Shown here piece after piece: positions 12,087 through 23,533 of a DNA stretch of 64,000 nt. The stretch spans positions 62,001-126,000 of the forward strand of contig JADNRY010000164.1 in the NCBI GenBank assembly GCA_015501585.1, written 5' to 3'. The position numbers were made by a program, and so were the translations under genes. Within the stretch, counting starts at the first letter, position 1. Every line of letters starts with the position of its first letter. Source of the stretch: Rhodocollybia butyracea. Lineage: Eukaryota; Basidiomycota; Agaricomycetes; Agaricales; Omphalotaceae. The notes below the pieces were generated by a model. The model did no database searches. It had not been told where the DNA came from and worked only from the letters and a program-made list of their open reading frames with translations.

Positions 12087-15018
12087 ACTGTTTAGCTGAT
12101 CGCCCACGGCGCACCGGTGCGGAAGGCGGGAAGAACTTATGTGCCGAAGCGGTCGGTCCGAGCCACGCCAGAACTATCGACCCAGTCCACCTTGTTTCAT
12201 TAGGATCTTTTAGCAAGCGATTCATTCCATCAGCCACTATGCGACTTGGCCATGCCCGAATCGAAAAGGCCATCTGCAACGGCCACAGCGTATCGGTTTG
12301 ATTTGAGGATGTAGGAAATTCGAGGAACGACCATATTCTGAATACTGGTAATTATCATCTCCGTTGCGAAATCAACTGCGAAAACTTACCTCGACACCCA
12401 TTTTCAAGACCCGTAGCCAACGTCGTTAGCGACTCTTTTTCACCAACAGCCACTTCTTAGATCTCAACGTCAACGTCAACCGTTTCGCTCTGTATTCTTA
12501 TAATTCTTTTTAGCATCTTTAGTTCCTCCCATCCTCTTTCACTTGCGCATAACGTACGGTCCTACCTCACGTCAACCCTCAAGCTCAAGGCCTCACCGGC
12601 CTCACCACTATACGAGAACCCTCGGGCGTCTCCCTTCCCCCCCCCCAATTATGAGTAGGGATGCTCAACAGATATTCAGACTCGCCCTGTCCTGGCTTCG
12701 ATGGCTTTATTCGGGTGCTAAAATTCCATAAACATCCTTCGACGATTTCGCCTACCAAATGAATACTTCGCCTCAAGGCCTCGCCGGCACCTCCGAGGGT
12801 AAACGCAGATGAGAAACGGCCGCGGAAGCTCGACGTGGAACAGGGCTGGCTGGGCGTGGACGTCATACTAGATGATCAGGGCATGTAGGAGACATATTTA
12901 ACCCGTAAGTTTTCGATTTTTCATAGTCTCGTTTCATTTTACTGACGTTCCTTCGTGTGCAGTTTCTGGAACCTTCGCGTAGTGATCCACGTTTATTTAT
13001 ATAACGGTCGATGAGGGGGTATGTGGAATAATGGTAGAGAACAATGGATAATGTCAGTACATTGTTCCATACTACAAATCCATACACCAGTCTCAAGTAC
13101 TAAAGTACTAACAGCTTGCTAAGAGTCGCTTCATAGCTGTGCCCAGCTAGAGCTCCATTATTCTTATCTCCCAGCGACGTTTGGAGGCTTCCCATCCGCT
13201 CAATCCCAAACTCATAGGCTTCGACCCGTGTCGGACACGGCTCTAGGTTCCCATTATGCTTTATTGATAAGGATTGCCGTCACCTCAATGGCTACGTCAG
13301 CGTCTGTGCGGGCCAAAGTTCTCCGCTGTGTTTGTGATTTTCCAAGACGCTGGGGTGTATAAAGGCGGAGACATGTGGGAGTTTCGAGTGTTGGGACTGC
13401 TGGCTTTTTGGCGCAACAGATGGAGTTTCATGTGAGGGGTCGGCTGAGAAGGATAAATCGATAACCCACCTACGGTGAATCTGATCGCTTGTTCAAAGTA
13501 AGTCTGAACACGACTGTTTCATTCATTTTTGACAACGAACATGGTTAGGCGAGGCCGATTGGACAAGAGACGCGGTGCTTATCATGTCGTCGAAGGCAGA
13601 CTCTTCCTTGCTCGAATCCAAATCCACTAGAATCCACACAGTAGGGGTAAGGACAAGCTGACTTGTGAGGTATAAAGATAGTTTGAGCTTCGGAGCCTAT
13701 ATCGGACTCAGCCTTATATTTGTAGACATCACCATCGTAGATGAGGAGCTACTCGTTTGTGTTGTACGTACCAAACGACGGGAGCGCTTTGAGAGCGCTG
13801 TGAAGGATGTGGTTTGTTTCGATAGATCTTCGCAATGTGCTGTAGTATCGCAGGGTATCGCAGGGTACTAAGAATTTAACGTTAACTAAGACGTTAACCA
13901 TTGTGTCTCACAGCACAGAAAGAGAAAAAAAACGGCTCCAGAATGGCGAAATAACTTTTGTAGTCGCTGTAGACGATCGCATAGGGTGCAGCGATTCTTT
14001 TCTCAAGTACTTACTTTAACCATAGGGTCCTCAGAATACAATCAGGACAAGTATCGTGGTTGCCTCCAGGCGCCCATCATCGGCGCTAAATTACGACCAT
14101 TTCTTCGCCTCTATCTTCGACGACGATTCCTCCCAAATCTGTGCTAAACTAAGGCCTAAAGGCCTTATCTTCCGGATTCTGATAATCGTGCTGCTACGCC
14201 GCCCCATTTCCAACGCCAGATACACCAATCGATATTACCTTGCTCGCTAAATAGGGCTTTTTTTCGTGGAAGCTGCCAAAAAGTTGGAGGGGAAGTTTGC
14301 GGTTGTTCCTCTAGAAAAATTCCTGGACAAACATTTTAGCATCTAGAAAGCCCCAAGACGATTGCACCTCTTTTATGAAAGTCTTTCTGCACACTGTCAT
14401 GTATAGCATCTGTGTTTCCAAGTGATAGAAATTGGGACCTGTTGGGCCTGGAAGACGAAGCAGAGTTGATTTTCGTGTCAATTTTTTCGTAAGCTCTGCC
14501 AGATATAACGCTGCAGCAGGCACTTTTCTTTGTCCAGTAACGGAATCCGAATTTACTCGTTTACTAGCCCTGCCTTACGGATCTGCGACGTACCAGAACA
14601 CCGAAAGGAAACATAGAATTACAAGCCTCGTTCCCGTCTCTTCAAAATCTGCATTGCAGGCTCTCGGTAACTTTATCCTCTTGCCGCTTCGCTATACTCT
14701 ACAAGTCTTTCGACTGAATAGCTCTCGCCCTCGCGTCTGACCATCTTCGCTATTCGCTGAGCTGAACGAGCTCTCTGGTCGTATACGGTTGGGAGACCTT
14801 ACGCCAGTGCTCAAACTGTATGAAGAGGATATCGAGAACCCAGTGTGAAGTGCGCTAGGGTACTCTATTGCGTACTGTGTTTATCCAGATGAGGCTTGGT
14901 TTCTCTGTTGGGCTCGTCTTTAACCCTCCGCTCCTTTTTGCTCCCAGTTGAAAAAGCAAAGTCGACCTCGACTAAGCCCCCGACCGTCTAATGGAATCCC
15001 AAGGACCCACGCTCGTTT
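12087..15018. other. gene-poor stretch
   Basis: No convincing gene is seen. Short frames (12585-12866 -, 13665-13871 +, 14056-14250 +, 14432-14740 +) lack domains and splice structure. Small features include a CAACGT-rich run near 12460-12480, a doubled TATCGCAGGGTA near 13845-13868, and a palindrome AAGGCCTAAAGGCCTT near 14150. Confidence 0.45.
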
Positions 15019-15039
15019 TTGTTGTTCTTTTTACCTGCG

Positions 15040-15600
15040 CTAGCAATTATCAACGTCGTTGGAAGTTACGTGCAACGACACTCGAGTATGGCAAAACACG
15101 GCTGTAAAAAGCAATGCGATGGATGTTTTGAACGATGTCGTTGGTCTTCTTTACCTCGAGAACACGCCTGCAGACAAAGACATCCTGAAGCTCAAAGCTC
15201 AAATTCCTCGTCTGCTCGTGCTACCACAGGAACAAAACAACGACATAGATTGTCAATTTGCTTGGGATGGAGCTTACTAAGGTGTTGGTTATCGAGACCA
15301 GGTTGATTTCATCACTTCTTGTGTATTGAGTTACAAGCCAGGAGATCCTGATCACTGGAATATTTACGGTCCTCTGTTATATTACATATAATAATTCCCA
15401 AGTATTCTTCGCGCTCGTCCTATTCCCGATATATTACCGATCCAAGATTCAGAACATTACTCGAGACCTTGGTTCAGATTTTATTTATTTAGTTTCAGAA
15501 GTGGTTGGACTGTCTCCTAGCCGCAAATGGAGGAGGCGATGCCCGCAAACTCCGTACATTTCTAGATTTCAAATGACTCGGTGTATTCTCTCGGTCTTGC
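15040..15600 (+). pseudogene. isopenicillin-N-synthase-like 2OG-Fe(II) oxygenase relic, copy 1
   Basis: The N-terminal DIOX_N-like part is readable: VGLLYLENTPADKDI, LKLKAQIPRLLVLPQEQ near 15140-15240. A second block (SYKPGDPDHWNIYGP, about 15330-15375) follows after a stop and frame change. It is closely related to the copies at 19278 and 20235. Several in-frame stops break it and the iron-binding half is not recognisable, so it is a decayed copy. Confidence 0.75.
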
Positions 15601-15695
15601 TAGGTGTCCCTCGGGTTCAGCACAGGTTTTATGAGGTAGCACAAGCCCTGTTGGTGTAGGGAAGAAACCTGCGATACAGATGTATCATTGAAGTT

Positions 15696-16184
15696 GTGGA
15701 TATCAGTCAAGAGGATGAGGAGGACAAGGGGGGAGAGATTTCTCCGTCAAGTCTGAACCCCGCATCTCTGTGGTTGGCTAGACTTGGTCCAGGGAATGCT
15801 TCTCCGTCTGCTTTGACGCTAGGCACATTCGATACCAACATCAACCCTCATGCCCCTTGCTCATTTGAAATCGGTGCCACAAACCCTTACTCCTTCCTCT
15901 ATGTCGACAGTGTATCTCCCCTGGGCCATCTTACTTGTCCAAGCATTGCTGTAGCCAGCTTCTGCAAATTTTCTAACTCCACCGCCTCGGAAATTACCAT
16001 CGCTATTGTTGTCTGCAGAAACGAATCTCAATCTTCCCATCCACGTTCCTACACATTCACAGTCCCATCCCCAGTCTTACCCAGCTTCAGTTATCCACCC
16101 TTGCTGTCTGCAAGTTCAATGACATTTTCACATACTGACTCGAAGAAGAGAGGGAGCAGGAGCATGTTTAATTGCAACACATAG
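15696..16184 (+). CDS. hypothetical protein, uncertain
   Basis: A 162-residue open frame begins MDISQEDEEDKGG and is rich in Ser, Pro and Thr. No domain is recognised, and there is no signal peptide or membrane span. It follows the decayed oxygenase copy directly and may be a chance frame in degraded sequence. The only support is its length. Confidence 0.2.
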   Translation: MDISQEDEEDKGGEISPSSLNPASLWLARLGPGNASPSALTLGTFDTNINPHAPCSFEIGATNPYSFLYVDSVSPLGHLTCPSIAVASFCKFSNSTASEITIAIVVCRNESQSSHPRSYTFTVPSPVLPSFSYPPLLSASSMTFSHTDSKKRGSRSMFNCNT

Positions 16185-16355
16185 TCTTTTCAGAGGTGCT
16201 TGAACATGGGAACAGAATTTGGTGTTTGGAGCCTTCCAAGAATGATGGTTGTTTCAGTTCATATCGAAACCACAAGATAAAATTACATTGGCCTCATCTG
16301 TACAAGCACAGAAAAAGATTATCACAAACTCTAGAAAAATAATGATCATGAATAA

Positions 16356-17819
16356 TTATGCTCCTATATGAATTGAACGCATCCCCTGCATTACTGCATA
16401 GTTAAGTAGTTCACTTGATCCACCATCAGTGGCCAACACCGTTGAGCTTTCGGCCTCTCGGTTGAGCTTGTCAACATGTTCAGCTGCACCAGACAAATGT
16501 GCAACCCTGGCACAGGCTGCATGGAGTGCAAGAAGTTCAGGAGAAGGGAGAGGAAGATTATCGGGGTCAGAGGACTTGAACGTTACTTGCTGCGGCAAGC
16601 TCCAGACTGTGTGCAAGTATGGCGGAGCCAACACCACTCGATACTGGTTTTCAATAGCCTACAAGGCAGAGTAATTAGAGAGGTTATACCCCTGTTTCTG
16701 CAAATGCATACCGTGGCTTCAAACCAACACTTCAAACGATCAAAAAGTTCATGTACCGGGTGGTCCAACGTCATGATGTTAAAGAGCGAGTGTACCTTCG
16801 ACCCGTTTATCTTGTTAATGTCGTAGCCGAATCGTTGCAAGACTGCTAAGACCGATGCTGCGTAGTCTTTCTAGTAAGGCATAGAATGTATGTGCAAGTA
16901 AGCGTGAATGCAATAGAACCGGATTTCAGTGACGGACCTTTTCGCCATCGCTGAGAGAGAAATATGTAGAGTCTGGCACAATATGGGCGCACTGCGTAAA
17001 GCCACCACCCGCTTGCTGCTGAGTCGCTGTATCGAAAAGTGCCAGGGAATTGAAATCAATGACACCCTTCACCATACATCGATTGCTGTCCCGTTTTAAA
17101 GCCTAAGACCAGCACAAAGTGTAAATATTCCATGTTCAATATTCAGATAAGTGCAATGAAACTCACGGCTTGTTTTGCGGCGGTCCAGCTTGCGCGCGCT
17201 TGTTCAATCTCGGTCTTCACTTTTTCCTTGTCCTTATCGAAAGAAGTGCGGCTGGGGTGGGAGGAGCTACCAGGTGTGTTACCTTTGAACTTGCGGACTA
17301 AATGTGCAGGACCTTTAGTTTGAGATAGACAGTTTACATAAACAACTTACAAGCGCGAATGAAATAATCCATGAAGGATTGCCCCAGTTTGCATAATTTA
17401 TCATACGATGCGTTACAGGAATGGATTACTTTGACGATCTCGGCAAGGGCAGAAACAGAAGAAGCTTCGAGGATAAGATATCCAAGGACACGCGCACGAA
17501 TTACATCCAGTTCCGAGTCTTGAACCTGATTTGTAGCTTGTCGTTCAGTATCGAGACAGACGTGATAAGCACTAACGGCGTCACTTTGAAGTGAGCCAAG
17601 TGCAGAGGTAGAGTAAGCATGCGTGGACTGTATACGTTGAGTAGCCTCTCGGATGGAAGGAAGAGGTTGGCCCTCAGACCGACTTGTCATTGCCTGGTAG
17701 TCGTCGTAAGAAAACAAGAAACGTTTTTGTGGCGACTGACACAGCCACACACCTAAGAGCGCGCCACGGTAATGCCGGACCGTGAGTTCAACATTCTCAC
17801 TTAGATGTATCGCAGACAT
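16356..17819 (-). CDS. HNH-endonuclease-like protein (basidiomycete type)
   Basis: The gene reads from ATG 17819 (MSAIHLSENVELTVRHYRG). The N-terminal part has the helical stretch common to this fungal group (RARVLGYLILEA, FIRAFRKFKGNTP after splicing). Later exons give the nuclease core: KQAALKRDSNRCMV, then CAHIVPDST (first His), then HSLFNIMTLDHPVHELFD (Asn and second His). This matches the H-N-H metal-binding layout. The C-terminus (LPSPELLALHAACARVAHL, then SGAAEHVDKLN and VLATDGGSSELL) is a tail typical of Agaricomycete paralogues. Such proteins are numerous in mushroom genomes and their role is unknown; nuclease activity is inferred from the motif. No frame damage is seen, although relics surround it. 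Confidence 0.8.
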
Positions 17820-18179
17820 AAAACAGAGGAGTAGAGATGAAAAGCATGGGTTCATGGAGCGCAAAGCTATTCTTTCTGTGTCGCGTTCTTACTACTTGTT
17901 TTTTAAGAGCTTCGTAGAATTTCTTGAGAATTTCGGAACTTTGTCCCGCCACCAAAAACAAGTCCTGGCTTCAACTCAAGACGCGTCGCAATGTCTGCTG
18001 CCAGCAGATAGTGGCATCGACACACTACTAGCACCGGAGTCCTCTAGAAGTCGGGCTCTCGTGACGACAAACTCTGTGAGTTAGTCTTTTTCTTTCTTTC
18101 TTCTTTTTTTTCAAATTATAAGTACAGAAAGTGTATTTGTAGTATATTAATAGTGCTAGAATTATTCAATGAGTGCACA

Positions 18180-18868
18180 TAGCTCATGTATCGTAGAAAA
18201 CAGCGCCATTCGACGTTCAATGGGTGTAGCTTTCCCAACCTCATCGCTTCATTCAGGATCTTTTTCAGCAAAATTGACCTCCGTCCGACACCCATTCTCG
18301 ACCCAGCGGAAAACTGCGCCAGCTGAGGATCGAGTGAAGGAGCTGCGTTGATCGTCGGGGTGAACAATTGTATTGGAACGAGTAATGACGGCAGGAGAGA
18401 GGAGAATCGTTGCCGCTGAGCACTACATCTCGCGTTAAACCGACTAAGGGTAGTGGCGGCACACCAACCAAACGCCCAGTTGACCTGGTCTTGTCCTGGT
18501 GCTTGAAAGTCCAGACGTTGGACCCAAAGTTGAATCCAGCACCGAGGAAGAAACTTCCCGCCGCAAAGTTGGGGCGGATTCGTATCTTCTGGCTGAGCAC
18601 ACCGTTGACATGCTCGTATTCCGCGTATAGGCGAGGAGCCAATGGCTGGAAAGCACTTATAACAGAGTTAGTAAGGGATAATATACACTAGAACAATTGA
18701 AGGAGACTTACGGCTTTGGTACGAGGCCATTCGTTGGAATGATTTTCGCATCGAGCTCCTGAACAAGGGGTCTCCCTTGAGATTCATAAAAATGGGAAAC
18801 CGGTTTCCCATCCCCATCGTTGTTCCGCAGTTGTACGCTGCAAAGTGGCCACGCTTTTGAGGGTACAA
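18180..18868 (-). pseudogene. relic of TET/JBP-like 2OG dioxygenase (KDZ-transposon associated type)
   Basis: On the minus strand the order of conserved blocks matches the TET/JBP-like dioxygenases that expand with KDZ transposons in mushrooms, but the blocks lie in different frames. They are FAAYNCGTTMGMGNRFP (about 18840), LYAEYEHVNGVL (about 18620), FNFGSNVWTFKHQD (about 18525, the metal-binding HxD), then in another frame NWAFGWCAATTLSRFN (about 18480-18430), and in a third frame SSAGAVFRWVENGCRTE (about 18310-18265). The frame jumps and missing metal-binding C-terminal His region mark it as dead. No KDZ transposase was seen in the window. Confidence 0.65.
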
Positions 18869-19277
18869 TGCGAATAATCCAATACCATTCGGCCTCGGGT
18901 CTTCATAAGACCATAAGCCTCCATAAGCTCATCAGCATAGCCTTGGACTTCTGGTTGTCCTACAAACCCAGACGATTCACAATGGAGTTGGAGTTATAAG
19001 CAAAGATCGTCAACACTAGAAAACTTGAAAAAAGAAATACATACAGCCATGTGTTCAAAGCCTTATCCGCCGCCCACATGGCACATGCTAGTTCCAAGTT
19101 TTTCTTTATCCTTATTAACCCCACCCATGAGGTTCAAAGGCGGCCTACAGACCTATCCTGATAGCCGAAACATCTCTAGATGAGCGATAAGGAAACTTAG
19201 AACCTTCGTTTGCACAGGACAAATAGGTTACGCTTACGGTTAATCTGGATGTACCAATAGCGAGGTGCTCACTAATG
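18869..19277. other. decayed intergenic sequence
   Basis: No gene is seen. The part from about 19110 to 19277 resembles 20020-20234, that is, the upstream region of oxygenase copy 3. Both contain AACCCCAC(C/T)CATGA and AGATGAGCGA(T/C)AAG(G/A)AA, which shows that promoter sequence was duplicated with the gene. Confidence 0.5.
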
Positions 19278-19530
19278 AAATCGTGTCATCTAATAGTTAC
19301 CTCACTTCAACAGTCACGACAAACGCTAACTTTCACCCCATACCAACGCTTGATGAAGCGACTATCAGAACCAAATTCGTAGCGCAGCTCCGCGACATCA
19401 TCATCAAAGTTGACCTCGAGAATAGGCCTGTCGAGAGATACATCACCTCGAAGCTCAAAGCTTAAATTACACACCTACCCCAAGAACAAAAGGACATACG
19501 AATGGCTAACTCGCCATATTTTTCGTAAAC
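19278..19530 (+). pseudogene. 2OG-Fe(II) oxygenase relic, copy 2 (N-terminal fragment)
   Basis: The frame TNANFHPIPTLDEATIRTKF, then VAQLRDIIIKV, matches copy 3 (ANFQSIPTLD, SKFVAQLRDVIINV). The next block GFLYLENTPVDKD has shrunk to DLENRPVERY, and a stop follows SKLKA. After QEQKDIRMANSPYFS the similarity ends, and an antisense HET fragment begins at once. Only about 80 residues of the oxygenase survive. Confidence 0.65.
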
Positions 19531-19690
19531 CATTGCACTCGCAGATGACCAAATTGAAGCTGCACCCCGAGAGCTCGAACCTGCTGGGTTTGTCAATGCA
19601 GCAGGCGTCGATCCAGATGTACTCCCAACTCTCGCTGCGCGCCAGCTCACATGCTGGCACATCTTAACCCTTTCATACGGATCCTGCATA
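19475..19690 (-). pseudogene. HET-domain fragment
   Basis: On the minus strand ACELARSESWEYIWIDACC, followed by CIDKPSRFELS, matches the core HET motif (typically GWxYIWIDTCCIDK-SSAELSEAI). HET domains occur in fungal incompatibility and STAND proteins. Only about 60 residues remain. The upstream KMCQ block is in another frame and no effector or NTPase part is nearby, so this is a truncated relic lying antisense in the oxygenase relic. Confidence 0.65.
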
Positions 19691-20234
19691 CGTTGGAATG
19701 TTACTCCCCCTTATGCCTATACGTGAGAGGGATTGCATAGTCTGGTATCTGCTGCTCATCTGCAAAGTAGACGAATTAGTAGTAGTTCGAATGCGCATAA
19801 TAGTCTGACACGCCGAGAGAAAAGCAAGTCTGTAAGTACCATCGATTGTCTCCCAGGGCAGACTATAAGTTTGTTCATCCATGCATCAGTGCAAACTTGT
19901 AATTATATCAATGGTGACAGCAAAAACGCTGCCCCATTCAGATGAAATGAGTTAGATTGGACTGTGGGCGGGAGAACCATAACCCAGTTAAAATGCGGAC
20001 GTTAAGTTCTTAACCCCACTCATGATGCATGATGCATGAGGCTAAAACGCTGCCTGCAGACTTACATATCGTTTTGATAGCAGTTAGATGAGCGACAAGA
20101 AAGCTAGATTCTTCGTTCCAGGAGAAAGGGTATTGAGGTCACGGTGGTGGATGTATCAATTGCAAGATAAGCGCCAACTTGCTACTGAGCGTTAGTTTAG
20201 CCGCTTGCTAACAGCTTCCTTCACTTCAACAGCC

Positions 20235-21726
20235 ATGGCAAATGCCAACTTTCAGTCCATACCGACGCTAGATTACTCCCTAGCTACTCATGAAGAAAAC
20301 CAGGTCAAAATTCGTAGCGCAGCTTCGCGATGTCATCATCAACGTTGGGTTTCTTTACCTCGAGAACACGCCTGTCGACAAAGACATCATCTCGAAGCTC
20401 AAGGCTCAAATTCCTGATCTATTCGCGCTACCACAGGAACAAAAGGATAACATACGGATGGCCAACTCGCCTCATTTTCTCGGATACTCCAAGCTTGGGA
20501 TGGAGCTTACTAAGGGTGCCGTTGATTACCGAGAACAGTTTGATTTCGGTACTTCTTGTATATCGAGCTACAAGCCAGGAGATCCTGAGTACTGCAATAT
20601 CTATGGTCCTTCTCAGGTGTGCTACGCACAGTCGATCTCACATATTGTTTCGTACTCATCCTATACTTGCAGTACCCTACCGACCAGCAGCTTCCAGGAT
20701 TCAGAACATTGCACGAGACATATCTTACACAACTGTTGACTCTTGCTACAGATTTCATTCATCTAGTTTCAGAGGCAGTTGGACTGCCTCCTGATGCACT
20801 AGATCAGTTCTATAAATCCGATAACCGTATGCATCTAACCAAGATCGTGAAGTACCCTGTGCAGTCACATTCCCAGCAAGGTGTTGGTGCTCATTACGAT
20901 GGTGCTATGATTACCTTTGTAGAATTATTCTTCAATGCCGATATTGACTCACTTGTCAACTTACCTTTCGTCTAGCTTCTTCAAGCCTCTGAAGAGCACC
21001 ATGGGCTGCAAGCTCAGAACCTTCGCGGCGAATGGATTGACGTACCTCCAAAGTCTGATACCTTCGTGGTAAGTTATCGTTATACTTATTCTCTGAAGTC
21101 GTTCATAATCGTGCCGTCCTCTATAGGTTAATTTCGGACGATGTCAGTTTAAAACCCTCACTCATTCTGGTCGGAAACTGACTGTAGCTCATAGCGCTTG
21201 AATTCGTCACTCAAGGTGTCGTCCGAGCAACTTCACACCGAGTTCTAGCACCCCCTTTAGACTCAAAGACGCCTCGATATTCTGTGCCGTTCTTCTACAG
21301 CGGAATGGACTTAGAAGTCAAGGTCGATGAAAGTGTTCTGAAAAGTACGTACTATGCGCGTTGAATCTTTCCCTAAATATATACTTACCTATTGTCAGTG
21401 CCTCCGGAGATTCTAAAATTACGCGATGGAAGAGGTATTTTACCCAGTACTGAAGGTGAGCCTAAACTGTGTTCACCTCGTACGCGGCTGAAAGGAGTGG
21501 CGTGTATCAGCCATTAACTATCCGGAATATGCTCACGACGTTGCGGGATGGTGTACCTGATAAGTAGAGCGAAGTAAGTTCTGCGTTGGTGTTTCAAGTT
21601 GTTGGACTCATTTATCTCGTTTCTGTGCTTGCTGCCATTATAGAAGTCACCCTGATGTTGCTGAACGCCATTATCCTGAGCTTTTCAGAGAGCTTTTCCC
21701 GAATGGAATGCCTCTACACGGTGTAG
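20235..21726 (+). pseudogene. isopenicillin-N-synthase-like 2OG-Fe(II) oxygenase, copy 3, near full length with two frame breaks
   Basis: Spliced exons give a near-complete non-heme iron oxygenase. They show DIOX_N (FVAQLRDVIINVGFLYLENT, IYGPSQ), the catalytic half GVGAHYDGAMITF (HxD, about 20880-20925), SHRVLAPP (distal His, about 21235), RYSVPFF (2-oxoglutarate-binding Arg, about 21275), and the C-terminal SHPDVAERHYPELF with stop at 21724-21726. The iron and co-substrate residues are all present. Two breaks are seen. One extra A in the run 20296-20299 separates the start ATG (MANANFQSIPTLDYS) from the rest; an alternative ATG at 20290 would bypass this. A second shift near 21540 (after AHDVAG) is needed to reach VYLISRA and the last exon. 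The substrate cannot be told. Either error could be a sequencing artefact. Confidence 0.75.
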
Positions 21727-21897
21727 CATACTAGCTTCATCATTCGTGCTATCTGTTTCAAATGTACTACTACTACCTGCAATTATCACCTTGAATTCTT
21801 TCTCAGTTCTGACCTCATAGCAGCGAGAGCAAAGGTTCAAAATGGAGTTCAAAAGTTGTCGCCCCAAGCCTCCGCTTGAAGGCTATACAAAGAAGGC

Positions 21898-22135
21898 GAT
21901 GAGGAGTCTCAGCTATATGTTGTCGATCTGGGGTATTGCAAGTTATGAATGGCTTTGGCGTGTGTATAAGGTCGCGAAGGGCTTTGCCGCCCACTCCCGT
22001 CTCTCATACCAGAGCCATGTTGTCTATACATCGGGACACGATGACTTTGGCATGTGTATGGGGTCACGAAGGGCTTCGCAGCACACTCCCGTCTCATACC
22101 AGAGCCATGTCGTCTATATCGGGACACGAGCCTAT
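21898..22135. repeat. short tandem repeat block related to 25838-25945
   Basis: Units contain (T/C)GGGTCACGAAGGGCTT-like and CATACCAGAGCCATG blocks, roughly 80 bp apart, at about 21960-22050 and 22050-22135. The left edge (GAGTCTCAGCTATATGTTG..., SYEWLW when translated on +) is shared with the Ser-rich gene region near 25.85 kb. Confidence 0.55.
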
Positions 22136-22621
22136 ATTAATGAAGAGTTGCCACATCTTGAGAAGCCCTGGACCAAAGACAAGTAGAGCTTAAGTGAAAC
22201 TTCAAGTTGTACAAGCATAGTCGGTTTTTCTATCTTAGTTTTCGATGGGCGCTGATCAAACTTCAGGACCTGATCGCATGCAAGCTCTTGGCACCAAAAA
22301 CTGGACTCCCAGCCGTCTGGTGTAGGATTTCTAGCTGATAAGACTTTACCGGTTACCCCGAGCGTTGCTATTATACCAAGGCAAAGCCATCAACAAGATC
22401 TAAGAATAAGATACACTGCAGCGTTTCGAACACGGGGCAGCAAATTTAAAAGGAATGACCGCCAATATCCGATGAAACACTCAAAAAACAGTACATAAAC
22501 CAAACTAGTTTCCCCACTAGGCTCCTCATCACAGCAATGCCTGCCCCATATCCTCTCCTCGGTGCGTTTTTTTGCCCCATGACCAACTCCGCGATTTTGT
22601 TCTGAGCACGACCAAATAGAC

Positions 22622-23533
22622 ATGCCTCCTGGCACCATAACTGACAAGTATGAATTCGTAGCTATGTGTGTTTTTTTTATTTCGATGGACTGTAAAGCTT
22701 GTGCTAATGGATTACAGACATATGGCAGCAGCACACAACGTCTTCATTACGGGTATAAACGCGATAGTACGACATGCGCCAAACGTCCCCCCCAACAAAG
22801 TCAAGCCGTTTATGGTATTCTGTCTTACCGTGGTGCGCTCGCTTTGGCTCACTCCTTTATCTGTTCCGAGCTGAGTGCTAATTCGTCGTACCCGGTGATA
22901 GTTAGACACTATCCACCACCATCATCACATTGAGGAAACCTTTTATTTTCCCAAATTAGAGGAAAAACTCGGCGTAGGGACGCTGTCTCGTAATTACGAG
23001 GAGCATGCGGAGTTTGTTCCGCAATTAGACGAGCTGCAGGCGTATCTCAAGACAGTACAGAATGGGGAAGCGCAGTACGATGGGACGCTAATCGTGGAAA
23101 GGATTCATTCTTTTAGTGATACTATGATACTTCATCTAGGTCATGCAAGTCTCGCTCTCTTTGCGCTGGGCTCCCGAGTCTTTCTTACTCTAATTCTCAC
23201 AGGAAATCCCAACACTGGAAGCAAGTCACCTAAAAGCCGTCTTCACGGAGAAGGAACTCGACAACATCGACTCACAAGTGATGAAAATCGCAATGAAAAG
23301 TATTGACTTTTATACTTCACTTCCTTTGGGTTTAGTCTGTGCGAATACAGCTACTCCATGGTGCGTACTCTTATCTTCCTTTTTGTTTTACCGCCTTCAA
23401 CTTTTGCCGTACTTGTAGGTTTCCGCCATTTCCCTTGCCTATCAAGTTGGCTGCGCGTTACTGGTTTTCCAGGAGACATAGTGAGGCTTGGGAGTTCGGA
23501 CCTTTAGATCTGTCCGGGAATCCGAGGCGTTGA
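22622..23533 (+). CDS. hemerythrin-like HHE cation-binding protein
   Basis: It starts at ATG 22622 (MPPGTITDKYEFVA). Introns of about 50-90 bp separate exons that give HMAAAHNVFITGINAIVRHA, LDTIHHHHHIEETFYFPKL, NYEEHAEFVPQLDEL, HLGHEIPTLEA and the C-terminal FPLPIKLAARYWFSRR. The histidine pattern (AHN, HHHHxIE, EHxxF, HLGHE) fits the four-helix hemerythrin/HHE fold that holds a di-iron or other metal centre. Fungal relatives have no firm role and may sense or buffer oxygen or metals. The third intron, 23145-23202, needs a GC donor (CAT|gcaagt). The junction HLGH|EIPTLEA restores the frame, whereas a GT donor two codons earlier breaks it. The gene appears intact despite lying in decayed surroundings. 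Confidence 0.85.

Noticed and set aside
21898..22135. CRISPR-like repeat array
   Set aside because: The units are imperfect, without uniform spacers, and the genome is eukaryotic.
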